Shown here: positions 8,461-17,526 of the stretch, piece by piece
How positions within the stretch are numbered: the stretch's first letter is position 1
Layout: each line of letters begins with the position of its first letter
DNA from: Robinsoniella peoriensis
Lineage (GTDB): Bacteria > Bacillota > Clostridia > Lachnospirales > Lachnospiraceae
Direction of reading: 5' to 3'
Assembly: GCF_000797495.1 (NCBI RefSeq)
Contig: NZ_JTGN01000015.1
Span: 1 to 64,000, forward strand
DNA length: 64,000 bases
Program-made: the position numbers and the translations under genes
Notes under the pieces: model-generated
Databases searched by the model: none
What the model was told of the DNA's origin: nothing
Seen by the model: the letters and a program-made list of their open reading frames with translations, nothing else

Positions 8461-9036
8461 TTACGAATATATTCCATACATAAACTGATGCACCAGGCTT
8501 CGCTTGGTGTCGTCACTAACAATGATTTCCATTTCTGTCTGATCACATACCACTAAAATATAATGGCTTAATATTCCAATAAATCCAATGGCAAACTGCC
8601 GTTGGCGCCCCCTCATATTTCCCAGCTGCCCTTCCGCCTGCTCAAACACATCCACGATGATGTGGTAAAACTCACTCAGCAGCGGCTGAACCGCCCGATA
8701 AGCGTCGTTGTCCTTTGCAGAATAAAACAGCGCCATCATCAGCATGTAGGTCTTCTTATGAGATATTGCATAATCAATAAATGCAGAAGCCAGATGATAA
8801 AGGGTCATGGGAAGATCACCTTTATATACAGCCGCCTTTACCAGACGTGCCCGGAATTCCTCAAACTGTGTATTCAGCAAGTTTTCCAGGAGCCCGTATT
8901 TACTTCCAAAATAATAATATAACGTAGGTTTCGTAATTCCTGCCTTTTCTACAATCTCCTGTATTCCCACCGCATCATAGCCCTTGTGGTAAAACAACTC
9001 CAATGCAGCTTCCATAATCAACTGTTTATTATCCAT
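8461..9036 (-). CDS. TetR/AcrR-family regulator
   Basis: 191 residues from the ATG at 9036, preceded by AAGGAG. The longer frame to 9195 runs back through the promoter and into the upstream gene, so it is not used. The N-terminal helix-turn-helix is classic TetR (ITKPTLYYYFGSKYGLLENLL, roughly residues 28-48). The rest is a helical ligand-binding domain of unknown effector. The gene is first in an operon with the amylase and glgB. A perfect palindrome overlaps its promoter, so it probably represses its own operon. TetR control of glycogen genes is not the usual arrangement (family knowledge). Confidence 0.88.
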   Translation of the reverse strand: MDNKQLIMEAALELFYHKGYDAVGIQEIVEKAGITKPTLYYYFGSKYGLLENLLNTQFEEFRARLVKAAVYKGDLPMTLYHLASAFIDYAISHKKTYMLMMALFYSAKDNDAYRAVQPLLSEFYHIIVDVFEQAEGQLGNMRGRQRQFAIGFIGILSHYILVVCDQTEMEIIVSDDTKRSLVHQFMYGIYS

Positions 9037-9057
9037 TGCAATTCTCCTTATGTTATT

Positions 9058-9086
9058 ATTATACCGTTCGGTATATAAAATGTCAA
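9058..9086 (-). promoter_or_regulatory. Consensus promoter with overlapping TetR operator
   Basis: Minus strand TTGACA (9081-9086), 17-base spacer, TATAAT (9058-9063): a perfect sigma-A promoter. TATACCGTTCGGTATA (9060-9075) has 7-bp perfect arms and fills most of the spacer and -10 box. A bound dimer would exclude polymerase. Confidence 0.9.
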
Positions 9087-9087
9087 C

Positions 9088-9116
9088 AAAAAGGAGCTTC
9101 TCTTCAGAAACTCCTT
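9088..9116 (-). terminator. Terminator of the TPR/AAA gene
   Basis: An 11-bp stem with one mismatch (9091-9101 with 9106-9116) is followed by TTTTT on the minus strand. It lies directly before the -35 box of the tetR promoter. Confidence 0.75.
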
Positions 9117-9148
9117 CCCGCAGGTAATTCATCTGTTTACTTTTAAAT

Positions 9149-11854
9149 TTATCTAAAATCTTTCTCACAAAGCAATACTCTGTCTTCCTCGTCAAACCGT
9201 TTGCCTGACAGGCTTGAGAATAATTTTCTCATACCAATACGGTCAACTCGTTTAATCGCCTTGTCTACAATATCCTTGACATCCGCTACCGTGACCGCAT
9301 GATCCGGCGACTGAATTTCCCCGATCCGGTCATAGAGAAGTCCCACAGCAGGTTCTTCAATATGATAATCCTTGTCATTGGCATAAGTCTTTCCAAAATA
9401 CACCAGCTCGTCGTTGGTAAATATCGGTATCGTGATATTTACATTAAACTTACAAGCCAGATCCGGATAACGTGCAAGCAGGTCTCTCACATAGCTCTTC
9501 TCGTCTTCCAGAATAACTAAGAGGCCGTCTGTCTTAAATTCCATAGCCTTAGCAAGCATCTCAACTGCATTTTCATCCAGGTCCCCGGCTTCCTCAATAA
9601 TCAGCGTGCCGCCTGCAATCTTCGCTATAGTAGCCGGTATATCCTTTTTATTAAAATCTTCCGCATAGATCTTAGCCACCTTCGCTGAGCTCTGGTGTTT
9701 CTCCTGGCTGATTACCTTCGCAAGGTTAATGCCAAGAGTCGTTCTCCCGCTTCCTGCATCTCCTGTTATCACCACATTTCCGACCTTTGAATTACCGGAT
9801 CCGAAATTACCTTCTCTGATTTTGGAGATAGCATGGGCAAGCTGAGCATCCAGCCCTTTTATCCATGCAAAGAATCCTAGCGTCGTCTTTTGTGACTGTG
9901 TAAGCGTCATAGGTACATGTGCATTCAGTTCCGGTGCGGGATGATACATCGGATCTGATGCAACTCTATGTACGCTTTCTTCCACATCAGATAACATCTG
10001 ATCTTTCTTCGTCATATCGGAATGAAGATGAGCCGTATTTGCCGCCGCCTCAATGGCTGCTGACAGATCAATCGTAGCACCGGGATCATCTGTTTCCGGC
10101 ATTTCTATCTCATCCGGCATTTGAATTTCATCCGGCATCTGTATCTCATCCGGCATCTGTATTTCATCCGGCATTTCTATCTCTTCCGGCATCTCTACTT
10201 CCGGCATCTCTACTTCCGGCAAAACAGGCTCTTGCGCTTCTGCTGCTTCTATATCCTGATATTCAATGCCTTCGTCCGCATCTTCATCATATTCATATTC
10301 GACTACATCTTCCGGTTCTTCATCATATTCGTATTCAGCGTCTGCTTCCGCTTCCTCTTCATACTCATATTCTTCTGCATCTTCATCCAGCTCCTCAGAA
10401 CCTTCTTCTTCCGGATCATATTCCAAATCTGCATCATATTCCGGCAGTTCTTCATCTAACGGTTCTTCATCTAACGGTTCTTCGTCTGCATCCATATCCT
10501 CTGCATCCAGTTCCCCGTCAAAATCCTCTTCATCTTCCATGCCGTCATCCAGATCTTCTTCGTCATCTAATTCTTCTGCTGAATCATCTTCCGGTTCTTC
10601 ATCAAAATATTCTTCCGAATCAATATCATCCAGGTCATCCAAATCCTCCGTATCTTCTTCATCATATGCCTCTTCGTCCCCGGCATCTTCCTCATCCGAT
10701 ACTTCGTCGTCTTCCACACCACTCATAGAAGTAAGTACATCATCGATAGAAATTCCTCTGAATTCCTGATCCTCCGAATAAACAGCTTCCTGTGCTTCCG
10801 CTTCCATTTCGGAAACTTCTTCATCAGCGGTATCTCCTATAACGGTAGCAGGATTCACTTCGTCTTCCTCTTTAGGCTTCTTAATTCCTGATAAAATTTC
10901 ACGCATATTTTTAGCCAGCTCCATTTGCAAATCTGCTGTATTATATGCCGGAAGTACCTGAATTGACTCTGGTTTTCCTTTATTTTCTTCCTGAAGTGCC
11001 TCTTTCACAGGTGTATACTGACGAATCATCTCTTCTTCATCCGCATAATTATCTTGTCTGCCATAGTTGTCTGACTCTTGCTTATGCATTGCTACAGACG
11101 CTGCAATCTCCCGCTCCGTAGCTGCAATTATATTAGCCGCCAACGCTTCCTCTTGTGTCTCCGGCATCCCTTTCAGAATTTCCTTTTCTAACTTAGGAAC
11201 TGCTTTTGTCACTGTTTCTTCTTTCGTCTTTATATCAACAATTCCACTGGGATTATCATAGATTGTCTGCTGTTCCGGAGTCAGCGGAACATAATTTCTC
11301 TTAAGCTCTAATGCCTTTACCACATATTTACCATTGTGGAACCAAAGCGTAATATCATCACACTCTTCAATACATTTTTCAACAAATCCAGCCTTGTGGT
11401 ACAACTTTGCAAGTTCATATGCCCACTGTTCCGTGTATTCCTTATGCTTATATTCTTCCAGGATCTCAATCTGTTCCTCCAGAGACGATCCTCTGCCCTT
11501 ATATAATTTATATTTTAGAACATATTTACTGTTATCGTTTGGTGCTGCATTCACGAATTCGGTATAGAATTCAACAGCTTCGTCAAACTCCCGCATTTTA
11601 ATTGCAACTTCTGTTAAACGGTAAAGTATACTTCTGACCATTGGAGAACGGCGGTATGCACGCAGTAAGATCTGCTTGCTGTCTTCCAATTGTCCATTTG
11701 CTTCATATATTTCGCTAATCATGCATAAGGTACGTACATTTCTGACACGTTTCCACTCAATTGAGTCTGCTATTTTAGCTGCTTCATCATATTCTTCCTG
11801 TTCAGCCAGTCTGGTTATTTCTTCCAGCTTCGCATTATATTCAAATTTATCCAA
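9149..11854 (-). CDS. TPR-acidic linker-AAA ATPase protein of unknown function
   Basis: 901 residues if the TTG at 11854 is used. The frame also allows a GTG at 11863, but that codon is part of the ribosome site AGAGGTG. No signal peptide or membrane segment. Residues about 1-190 look like TPR/helical repeats. About 330-610 is extremely Asp/Glu-rich and disordered, ending in a run of MPDEIQ-type hexapeptides. About 690-870 is a P-loop ATPase module (GDAGSGRTT Walker A, GTLIIEEAGDLD Walker B), loosely like SpoVK/CbbX-type AAA proteins. Similar proteins occur in Lachnospiraceae, but no function is known to me. It may be a chaperone-like or scaffold ATPase (inference). Own promoter and terminator. 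Confidence 0.8.
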   Translation of the reverse strand: MDKFEYNAKLEEITRLAEQEEYDEAAKIADSIEWKRVRNVRTLCMISEIYEANGQLEDSKQILLRAYRRSPMVRSILYRLTEVAIKMREFDEAVEFYTEFVNAAPNDNSKYVLKYKLYKGRGSSLEEQIEILEEYKHKEYTEQWAYELAKLYHKAGFVEKCIEECDDITLWFHNGKYVVKALELKRNYVPLTPEQQTIYDNPSGIVDIKTKEETVTKAVPKLEKEILKGMPETQEEALAANIIAATEREIAASVAMHKQESDNYGRQDNYADEEEMIRQYTPVKEALQEENKGKPESIQVLPAYNTADLQMELAKNMREILSGIKKPKEEDEVNPATVIGDTADEEVSEMEAEAQEAVYSEDQEFRGISIDDVLTSMSGVEDDEVSDEEDAGDEEAYDEEDTEDLDDLDDIDSEEYFDEEPEDDSAEELDDEEDLDDGMEDEEDFDGELDAEDMDADEEPLDEEPLDEELPEYDADLEYDPEEEGSEELDEDAEEYEYEEEAEADAEYEYDEEPEDVVEYEYDEDADEGIEYQDIEAAEAQEPVLPEVEMPEVEMPEEIEMPDEIQMPDEIQMPDEIQMPDEIEMPETDDPGATIDLSAAIEAAANTAHLHSDMTKKDQMLSDVEESVHRVASDPMYHPAPELNAHVPMTLTQSQKTTLGFFAWIKGLDAQLAHAISKIREGNFGSGNSKVGNVVITGDAGSGRTTLGINLAKVISQEKHQSSAKVAKIYAEDFNKKDIPATIAKIAGGTLIIEEAGDLDENAVEMLAKAMEFKTDGLLVILEDEKSYVRDLLARYPDLACKFNVNITIPIFTNDELVYFGKTYANDKDYHIEEPAVGLLYDRIGEIQSPDHAVTVADVKDIVDKAIKRVDRIGMRKLFSSLSGKRFDEEDRVLLCEKDFR
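10099..10218 (-). repeat. 18-bp coding tandem repeats (MPDEIQ)
   Basis: Units such as GGCATCTGTATCTCATCC on the plus strand encode MPDEIQ/MPDEIE/MPEVE hexapeptides in the acidic linker of the TPR/AAA protein. About six to seven units; copy number could vary by slippage. Confidence 0.8.
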
Positions 11855-11905
11855 ATTTTTCACCTCTTAGTTTGGGTCTGCATAGTATTCTACATAATTG
11901 CCTTA

Positions 11906-11934
11906 AGTGTACCATACCTGATTTTCGTTGTCAA
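11906..11934 (-). promoter_or_regulatory. Promoter of the TPR/AAA gene
   Basis: Minus strand TTGACA (11929-11934), 17-base spacer, TACACT (11906-11911), about 50 bases before the start codon. Confidence 0.75.
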
Positions 11935-11965
11935 AACCAAAACCATGATTTCATTATATTTTCAC

Positions 11966-12000
11966 AAAAAATAGCCGCTATCATGCGGATAACGGCTATT
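11966..12000 (-). terminator. Intrinsic terminator of the candidate large RNA
   Basis: A 13-bp stem with one mismatch (11970-11982 with 11988-12000, loop ATGCG) followed by a T run on the minus strand. No protein gene ends here: the nearest upstream minus-strand stop is about 800 bases away at 12810. Confidence 0.9.
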
Positions 12001-12683
12001 GGTAACTTTTATCATTATTTAATTGTAATTTATATTTTATGTAATCGGAGGTTCATCTTTTTATTTCCTGCATCTCTATTTGAGATATATTTAAAAATTA
12101 TTTAAATATATGAAATTATTCACTCAAAGCTTTCGACTATATCTTTCGCAAATATTGATCTCCTATATGTTCGCTTATACAAGTTCTCTAAATATATGAA
12201 TACCCTTATTATGAATCGATTGATTTATCAGAATAGACATTCTTATAAATAATATCTTATTTATAATCTAAAGTATTGATATATCTTCGTTGATTATATA
12301 AACTACTGATATTTTTTAATAACTGTTTCTTCACACAGTTGTTAAAAACCTTTGAACTACTATGTGGTAAATCCTTCAATATGGTGACAATTTATATTCT
12401 TTATCCATAAATTCCAACTTCTAATCTCTCCGATTATCTGACGTCTACCCGATTCCTTTGGATCCTTTTATATGTGATAAAGGTCTTTCTCGCAGGAAAC
12501 AACTGTCATACCACAACCATATTGAACTGACACTATAGAAACTGTGTCCACTGGACTCGACCTCCTCTTCCTTAACATTTCAACAAGTTTTAATATTTAA
12601 AACAACTACATGCCTTATTCAAATAATCGTTCCAGGATTTCTCGTCTCCTTTGGATTTATCTATAAGTACATGTTTTGTTGAT
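11966..12683 (-). ncRNA. Candidate large structured non-coding RNA (about 718 nt)
   Basis: No frame of 60 codons lies between 12106 and 12809, yet the stretch has its own extended -10 promoter (12690-12718) and a strong terminator. AT-rich sequence carries long helices: a perfect 11-bp pairing 12516-12526 with 12375-12385; an adjacent 7-bp pairing 12509-12515 with 12363-12369 that crosses the first, implying a pseudoknot; a perfect 10-bp hairpin 12243-12266 with a 4-base loop; a perfect 11-bp hairpin 12085-12111; and a 12/13-bp hairpin 12313-12348. Size and context fit the large ornate RNA classes (OLE, ROOL, GOLLD), but I cannot assign a family from memory. It could instead be a long 3' region of the araC transcript, but the internal promoter argues against that. 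Confidence 0.7.
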
Positions 12684-12689
12684 GAGGTT

Positions 12690-12718
12690 ATAATACCACA
12701 CGAGACTTTATTTGTCAA
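12690..12718 (-). promoter_or_regulatory. Extended -10 promoter of the candidate RNA
   Basis: Minus strand TTGACA (12713-12718), 17-base spacer, TGG-TATTAT (-10 at 12690-12695). Near-consensus, with no ribosome site and start codon pair of a long ORF downstream. Predicted start near 12683. Confidence 0.85.
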
Positions 12719-12809
12719 CACTATTTCCATAATTAATTCTAATAAATTTTTAATATGATATTTATACTTGTTGACACTGTTAATTTTGTATATTATATAT
12801 AATTTTCTG

Positions 12810-14039
12810 TTAATTTGAAAAGTCAGTTTTTTGTATAGATTTTCGGTATCCGCTGGGGGTGTATCCTACCTGTTTCTTAAAAAGCTTGGAAAAATAATTA
12901 ACATCTGAGATTCCTACGTAGTATGCGATATCCTGCACCTGCATGTCTCCGGTATTTAACAGCTTTAATGCGGCATCTATGCGCTGTTTGTTTACATAAT
13001 CTGTAAGGGTTCCTCCCGTTTCTTTTTTGAACAGGGAGGAGAGGTAACTGGGATTGACATTAAACAGCACTGCAATGTCTTTTAATCCAAGAGGGCTGCT
13101 CAGATTCAGATTAATATAATCAATTGCCTTTCTGATAATCGGGCTATGGTTTCTCAGGGACTGATTTCTGACCAGAATGCAGTATTTTCTGATCATCTCC
13201 AGATTTATATTTTCAATCTGCTTCGTTGAAATAGCTGATTCTATCTTCAGCGCATACCGGTGTGAGATTTCATCCAGATATATGGGATGGACGTAACTCG
13301 TCTCTGATGCTTTCCTCAAGAGGGTATTTAAAACGAAGGAGAGATTTTTTCTGTCTCTGAGCGGATCTTTGTTGCGCTGGGATATCCGGTAACTGGAAAA
13401 ATTATGGTAGGCAATTACCGCCTCCTCCTGATTTCCCTTTTTTACCGCCTTTAAAAATTCATTTTCCTTATCATACCTCTCTTTTATTACATGGATGGAA
13501 AAATACATATCCGGTCCTGGAACAAAGGAATCCATGTTTTGACCCTTCTCCTGGTCTTCCAGAAATTCTATGCGGCAATCCTCTTCCTCCTGGTACAGAA
13601 AAGATGCCAGAATATGTAAGGCGGAAATTACCTTAGCATGATCTGCAATCTGAAGGACATTATAAAAGTTTTTAAGCGCTGTCATGGTACTTCCGGACAA
13701 TTGGTTCTGGGCAATAACCTTTGTATAAAACCCTTCATCCGGATTCTCGGTGAGATATGGCCCAATGATTATATAGGGATAGTCTGACCCCTCAGGCAGC
13801 TTCATAAATATATAATAAAGCGAAAAGTTATCCGACAGACAATAGAATACTTTTTCTTCCATATAAACGGTATATCTCCCGAAATAGGCTTCGTAGTCAA
13901 AATCCGGATCCAGCATTTTACGAAGAGAGAGATCAATGCTTTCCCAGCCCTGCTCTGCGGGATCAAACAGCTGCGCCGGAACCCCTGCCGCTGCGCGTAT
14001 CATATTTTTTGTAAACTGCAGTACATCTTTTATGTTCAT
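12810..14039 (-). CDS. AraC-family transcriptional regulator
   Basis: 409 residues. The C-terminal 100 residues are a complete AraC/XylS DNA-binding domain with two helix-turn-helix units (GLKDIAVLFNVNPSYLSSLFK and MQVQDIAYYVGISDVNYFSKLF, ending GYTPSGYRK). The N-terminal 300 residues form a helical and mixed sensor region without a receiver Asp motif or membrane segment, so it probably binds a cytoplasmic ligand. Start ATG at 14039 with AAGGAG upstream. It is divergent from the beta-glucuronidase operon and shares a 200-base intergenic region with it, so it is the likely activator of that operon (inference). Confidence 0.85.
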   Translation of the reverse strand: MNIKDVLQFTKNMIRAAAGVPAQLFDPAEQGWESIDLSLRKMLDPDFDYEAYFGRYTVYMEEKVFYCLSDNFSLYYIFMKLPEGSDYPYIIIGPYLTENPDEGFYTKVIAQNQLSGSTMTALKNFYNVLQIADHAKVISALHILASFLYQEEEDCRIEFLEDQEKGQNMDSFVPGPDMYFSIHVIKERYDKENEFLKAVKKGNQEEAVIAYHNFSSYRISQRNKDPLRDRKNLSFVLNTLLRKASETSYVHPIYLDEISHRYALKIESAISTKQIENINLEMIRKYCILVRNQSLRNHSPIIRKAIDYINLNLSSPLGLKDIAVLFNVNPSYLSSLFKKETGGTLTDYVNKQRIDAALKLLNTGDMQVQDIAYYVGISDVNYFSKLFKKQVGYTPSGYRKSIQKTDFSN

Positions 14040-14239
14040 AAGATTCTCCTTTTTTATAGGGTAAATTCCCGGCAGCCTTTAACCGCTTGTCCCAATATAA
14101 GTATCAAATTTATATTTAAACTTATTTTACCTAAAAATTTTACGGATTTCAATAAAAATTATCCTTAGGTAATTTCTGAATTTATGGTAATTTATATGCA
14201 AGAACCAGAGCACATTTGCACATGAAGGAGGAAATATAT
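14040..14239. promoter_or_regulatory. Divergent araC/gusA control region
   Basis: AT-rich spacer containing an inverted repeat TTACCTAA (14127-14134) / TTAGGTAA (14165-14172), 38 bases apart centre to centre, a candidate AraC-type site. No clear consensus -35 box is visible in either direction, which fits activator dependence. AAGGAGG at 14225-14231 is the gusA ribosome site. Confidence 0.5.
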
Positions 14240-16066
14240 ATGAATTCTATGTTATATCCAAAAACAAGCAGAACGCGCAGGATCGTCGATATGAACGGCC
14301 TTTGGAAGTTTTGTTTTGATCCTGAATCGGAAGGACTGAAAAACAACTGGAAAAATGGGCTTGATCCCAAACGCACCATGGAGATGCCTGTACCCGCAAG
14401 TTTTAATGATTTTTTTACAGACAAAGATTCCAGAGAATACACGGGTGACTTCTGGTATGAAACTTCGGTATTTGTTCCCGGAGAGTGGGAGGGGAAAAAT
14501 ATCGGCCTCCGTTTTGACTGTGCAACCCATCGTGCGGTTGTTTTTGTAAACGGTGAAAAAATCGCAACTCATGAAGGTGGCTTTCTTCCCTTTACCGCCA
14601 GAATAAATAAAGTTGTTAAGTGGAACGAACCCAACCGGGTTGTTGTCTGCCTCAATAACGAGTTAAGCTATACAACTCTGCCTGCAGGATCGACAAAGGT
14701 TTTCTCAGATGGAACAAAAATGTCGAAGCCTTTTTTTGACTTCTATAACTATGCAGGACTTCAGAGACCAGTACGTCTGGTGGTAACACCCAAAGATGAA
14801 ATCGTTGATTTTTCTGTAAAACACAGCCTGGAAGGTTCTGACTCCATAACGGAATATAAGGTGACCGCAGACTCTGACAAAGAGATACTGATTCAGGTAT
14901 ATGACGAAAACCGGAAACTAGTTGCAACTGCATCCGGGGATAAAGGTGTCATTCGAATATCCAATGTACGGCTCTGGGAAGTCAGAGATGCTTATCTGTA
15001 TACTTTCCGTATCTTATTAATGGATCAGGAGATGATTGCCGATGAGTATGAAGAAGAAATCGGTATTCGTACGATAGAGGTGAAGGACACTGATATTCTG
15101 GTCAACAGCAAACCTGTTTACTTAAAGGGATTTGGGAAACACGAAGACAGTGAAATCAATGGCAGGGGATTCAATCTCGCTGTAGTCAAAAGAGATTTTG
15201 AGCTGATGAAGTGGATTGGCGCCAATTCATTCCGCACCTCGCACTACCCCTATGCGGAAGAAATTATTCAGATGGCTGACCGGGAAGGATTCCTGGTTAT
15301 TGATGAAGTTGCTGCAGTTGGATTCTTTGAAAGCCTGATGAACTTTATGGAAGCATCCACCGGAAAACAGACAGAGTTTTTTAGCCGGGAAATTGTGCAG
15401 ACCGAGACAAAAGCAAATCACAAGGCAGCTCTTAGCGAACTTATTGCCCGTGATAAGAACCATGCCTGTGTAATTGCCTGGAGTCTGATGAATGAGCCGG
15501 AGACAACCAGCGAATCTGCTGTTCCTTATTTTAAAGAAATCTTCGACTTGGCAAGAGAACTGGATCCACAGAAACGTCCCCGGACTTTTGCAATGGTCAT
15601 GAACTCTACTCCCAACGCCTGTAAATGCTATTCCTTCCCCGATATTCTTTCACTTAACCGCTATTATGGCTGGTACAACCGGGGCGGTTACGAAATGATG
15701 GAGGCAAAGGAAGCTTTCATCCGGGAAATGGACCAATGGCAGGAACTTGGTTTAAACAAACCCTTCCTCTTTACAGAATTCGGTGCGGATACAATGGCGG
15801 GAATCCACAAGCTTCCAAGCGTAATGTGGAGTGAAGAATATCAGGAAGAATATCTGCGTATGCAGTTTGAAGTCTTTGATTCTTATGATTTTGTAAAGGG
15901 CGAGCAGGTCTGGAATTTTGCGGACTTTCAGACTACAGAAGGCATTATGAGGGTAAACGGAAACAAAAAAGGTATTTTTACAAGAAACCGGCAGCCAAAA
16001 GCTGTTGCGTATGTTTTCAAAAAAAGGTGGGAGAGTCTTCCCCTGAACTATAAAAGTATCTTATAA
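14240..16066 (+). CDS. uidA: Beta-glucuronidase (GH2), loop-1 type
   Basis: 608 residues from the ATG at 14240, nine bases after AAGGAGG; an in-frame ATG at 14216 lacks a ribosome site. No signal peptide, so cytoplasmic. Domains: sugar-binding jelly roll (1-180), Ig-like (180-280), TIM barrel (285-600). Acid/base Glu419 in MNEP and nucleophile Glu513 in TEFGAD. The NKK motif at 575-577 (NGNKKGIFTR) matches the Asn-x-Lys pair that recognises the glucuronate carboxylate in E. coli GUS, so specificity is well supported. The segment VGFFESLMNFMEASTGKQTE (360-379) has the length of the E. coli active-site loop 1, placing it in the loop-1 class known to accept small drug and dietary glucuronides. 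Followed by a GPH symporter as in E. coli uidAB. Confidence 0.93.
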   Translation: MNSMLYPKTSRTRRIVDMNGLWKFCFDPESEGLKNNWKNGLDPKRTMEMPVPASFNDFFTDKDSREYTGDFWYETSVFVPGEWEGKNIGLRFDCATHRAVVFVNGEKIATHEGGFLPFTARINKVVKWNEPNRVVVCLNNELSYTTLPAGSTKVFSDGTKMSKPFFDFYNYAGLQRPVRLVVTPKDEIVDFSVKHSLEGSDSITEYKVTADSDKEILIQVYDENRKLVATASGDKGVIRISNVRLWEVRDAYLYTFRILLMDQEMIADEYEEEIGIRTIEVKDTDILVNSKPVYLKGFGKHEDSEINGRGFNLAVVKRDFELMKWIGANSFRTSHYPYAEEIIQMADREGFLVIDEVAAVGFFESLMNFMEASTGKQTEFFSREIVQTETKANHKAALSELIARDKNHACVIAWSLMNEPETTSESAVPYFKEIFDLARELDPQKRPRTFAMVMNSTPNACKCYSFPDILSLNRYYGWYNRGGYEMMEAKEAFIREMDQWQELGLNKPFLFTEFGADTMAGIHKLPSVMWSEEYQEEYLRMQFEVFDSYDFVKGEQVWNFADFQTTEGIMRVNGNKKGIFTRNRQPKAVAYVFKKRWESLPLNYKSIL

Positions 16067-16100
16067 ATTATATAACAGAAAGGAAACAGGGGGTTTTGAT

Positions 16101-17501
16101 ATGACGCAGAAATTTGGATTAAAAGATAAAATCGGATATATGTTCGGAGATTTTGGAAATGACTTCTTTTTCATATTTGCCAGTAGTTTTCTGATGGTGT
16201 TCTACACCAAGGTACTTGGCATTGGCGCCGGAGCAGTTGGTACATTGTTCCTGGTAGCCCGCTTTATAGATGCTTTTACTGATATCAGCATGGGACGTCT
16301 CGTAGATATCCTGCTGCCTGCTAAAGACGGGAAATTCCGACCCTGGATACGGAGAATGTGTATTCCTGTAGTAATTGCAGGTACACTGCTGTTTGTTCCA
16401 TGGATTGCTTCACTTCCCTATGGTGCCCGTCTGGTCTATATCTACATCACTTATATTTTATGGGGAAGCATTTGCTATACCGCCATTAACATCCCATATG
16501 GCTCCATGGCATCCGCACTTACTTCTAATCCCCTGGAACGCAGCGCTTTATCTACTTTTAGAAGTGTGGGTGCCGCCCTGGCAAACATTATCGTAAGCGT
16601 TGGCGTTCCACTTATTGTTTACCAGTACGATGCATCCGGGAACCAGGTTGTAATACCGCAGCGTTTCTTCATTATTGCCTGTGTATTCGCTGTTGCTGCA
16701 CTCATTTGCTATATTCTCTGTTATAAACTGACCAATGAACGTGTTGTAATCTCATCTGAGAAAAAGGAAAAGGTTGGTTTTGCAAAGACTGTCACTGCAC
16801 TGGCTCGTAATAAAAGCCTCCTTGCCATTATTGGTGCCGCTATTGTACTTCTGCTTTCGATGCTGCTTGCACAGAGCATGAACACTTATCTGTTTATGGA
16901 TTACTTTAAAAATAAATCAGCCATGTCCGTTGCAGGTTTCTTTAACGCTGCCGCCACTTTGGTACTTGCGCCCTTTTCCACAAAAATCATTAAACGTTTT
17001 GGGAAAAAAGAAGCTTCTTCCATTGCTGTATTGTTTGCCGCTGTAATGTATTTTATTATGTTCTTTGTCCGTTTTACCAACCCCTGGATCTTCTGTGTCT
17101 TCATTGCTCTCGGAAACCTGGGAACCGGATTATTCAATCTGATGATCTGGGCATTTATCACCGATATTATTGATTATCAGGAAGTCCGGTCCGGAAGCCG
17201 TGATGACGGAACCGTATACGCTGTATATTCCTTTGCCAGAAAAATAGGGCAGGCGCTTGCCGGCGGACTGGGCGGATGGACACTGGCTGCAATCGGATAT
17301 CAGTCATCTGTTGGAGGGGAAACTGTAGTTCAAACCACCAGTGTAGTTAATAACATCTATTCCGTGGCAACTCTTGCCCCCGCTGTATGCTATCTCATTG
17401 TGGGACTGATTCTGCTGTTCTGGTATCCGTTAACAAAAAAGAAAGTGCTGGAAAACAGCCGTATCCTGGAGGAACGCAGATCTCAAAATACAAATGCCTG
17501 A
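16101..17501 (+). CDS. uidB: GPH-family glycoside:cation symporter (probable glucuronide transporter)
   Basis: 466 residues with about 12 hydrophobic segments and the GPH/MFS_2 signatures (YMFGDFGNDFFF, RFIDAFTDISMGRLVD, GKFRPWI). The family takes up glycosides such as melibiose, xylosides and glucuronides with sodium or protons. Position directly after the beta-glucuronidase, 34 bases away, mirrors uidA-uidB of enterobacteria, so a glucuronide substrate is likely. Ribosome site AGGGGG before the ATG. It ends in a hydrophilic tail; its stop overlaps the region just before the HAD gene. Confidence 0.85.
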   Translation: MTQKFGLKDKIGYMFGDFGNDFFFIFASSFLMVFYTKVLGIGAGAVGTLFLVARFIDAFTDISMGRLVDILLPAKDGKFRPWIRRMCIPVVIAGTLLFVPWIASLPYGARLVYIYITYILWGSICYTAINIPYGSMASALTSNPLERSALSTFRSVGAALANIIVSVGVPLIVYQYDASGNQVVIPQRFFIIACVFAVAALICYILCYKLTNERVVISSEKKEKVGFAKTVTALARNKSLLAIIGAAIVLLLSMLLAQSMNTYLFMDYFKNKSAMSVAGFFNAAATLVLAPFSTKIIKRFGKKEASSIAVLFAAVMYFIMFFVRFTNPWIFCVFIALGNLGTGLFNLMIWAFITDIIDYQEVRSGSRDDGTVYAVYSFARKIGQALAGGLGGWTLAAIGYQSSVGGETVVQTTSVVNNIYSVATLAPAVCYLIVGLILLFWYPLTKKKVLENSRILEERRSQNTNA

Positions 17502-17526
17502 TATTACAGGCAGACAAGGAGCTACC

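Noticed and set aside
9037-9195. N-terminal extension of the TetR protein
   Set aside because: Would cover the perfect promoter, its operator and a terminator, and overlap the neighbouring gene; the ATG at 9036 has AAGGAG.
10266-10769. Ser-rich 167-codon plus-strand frame
   Set aside because: It is the complement of GAA/GAT-rich acidic codons in the TPR/AAA gene, not an independent protein.
12001-12809. Decayed protein gene or phage remnant in the ORF-free region
   Set aside because: No frame shows recognisable fragments, while promoter, terminator and long helices favour an RNA gene.
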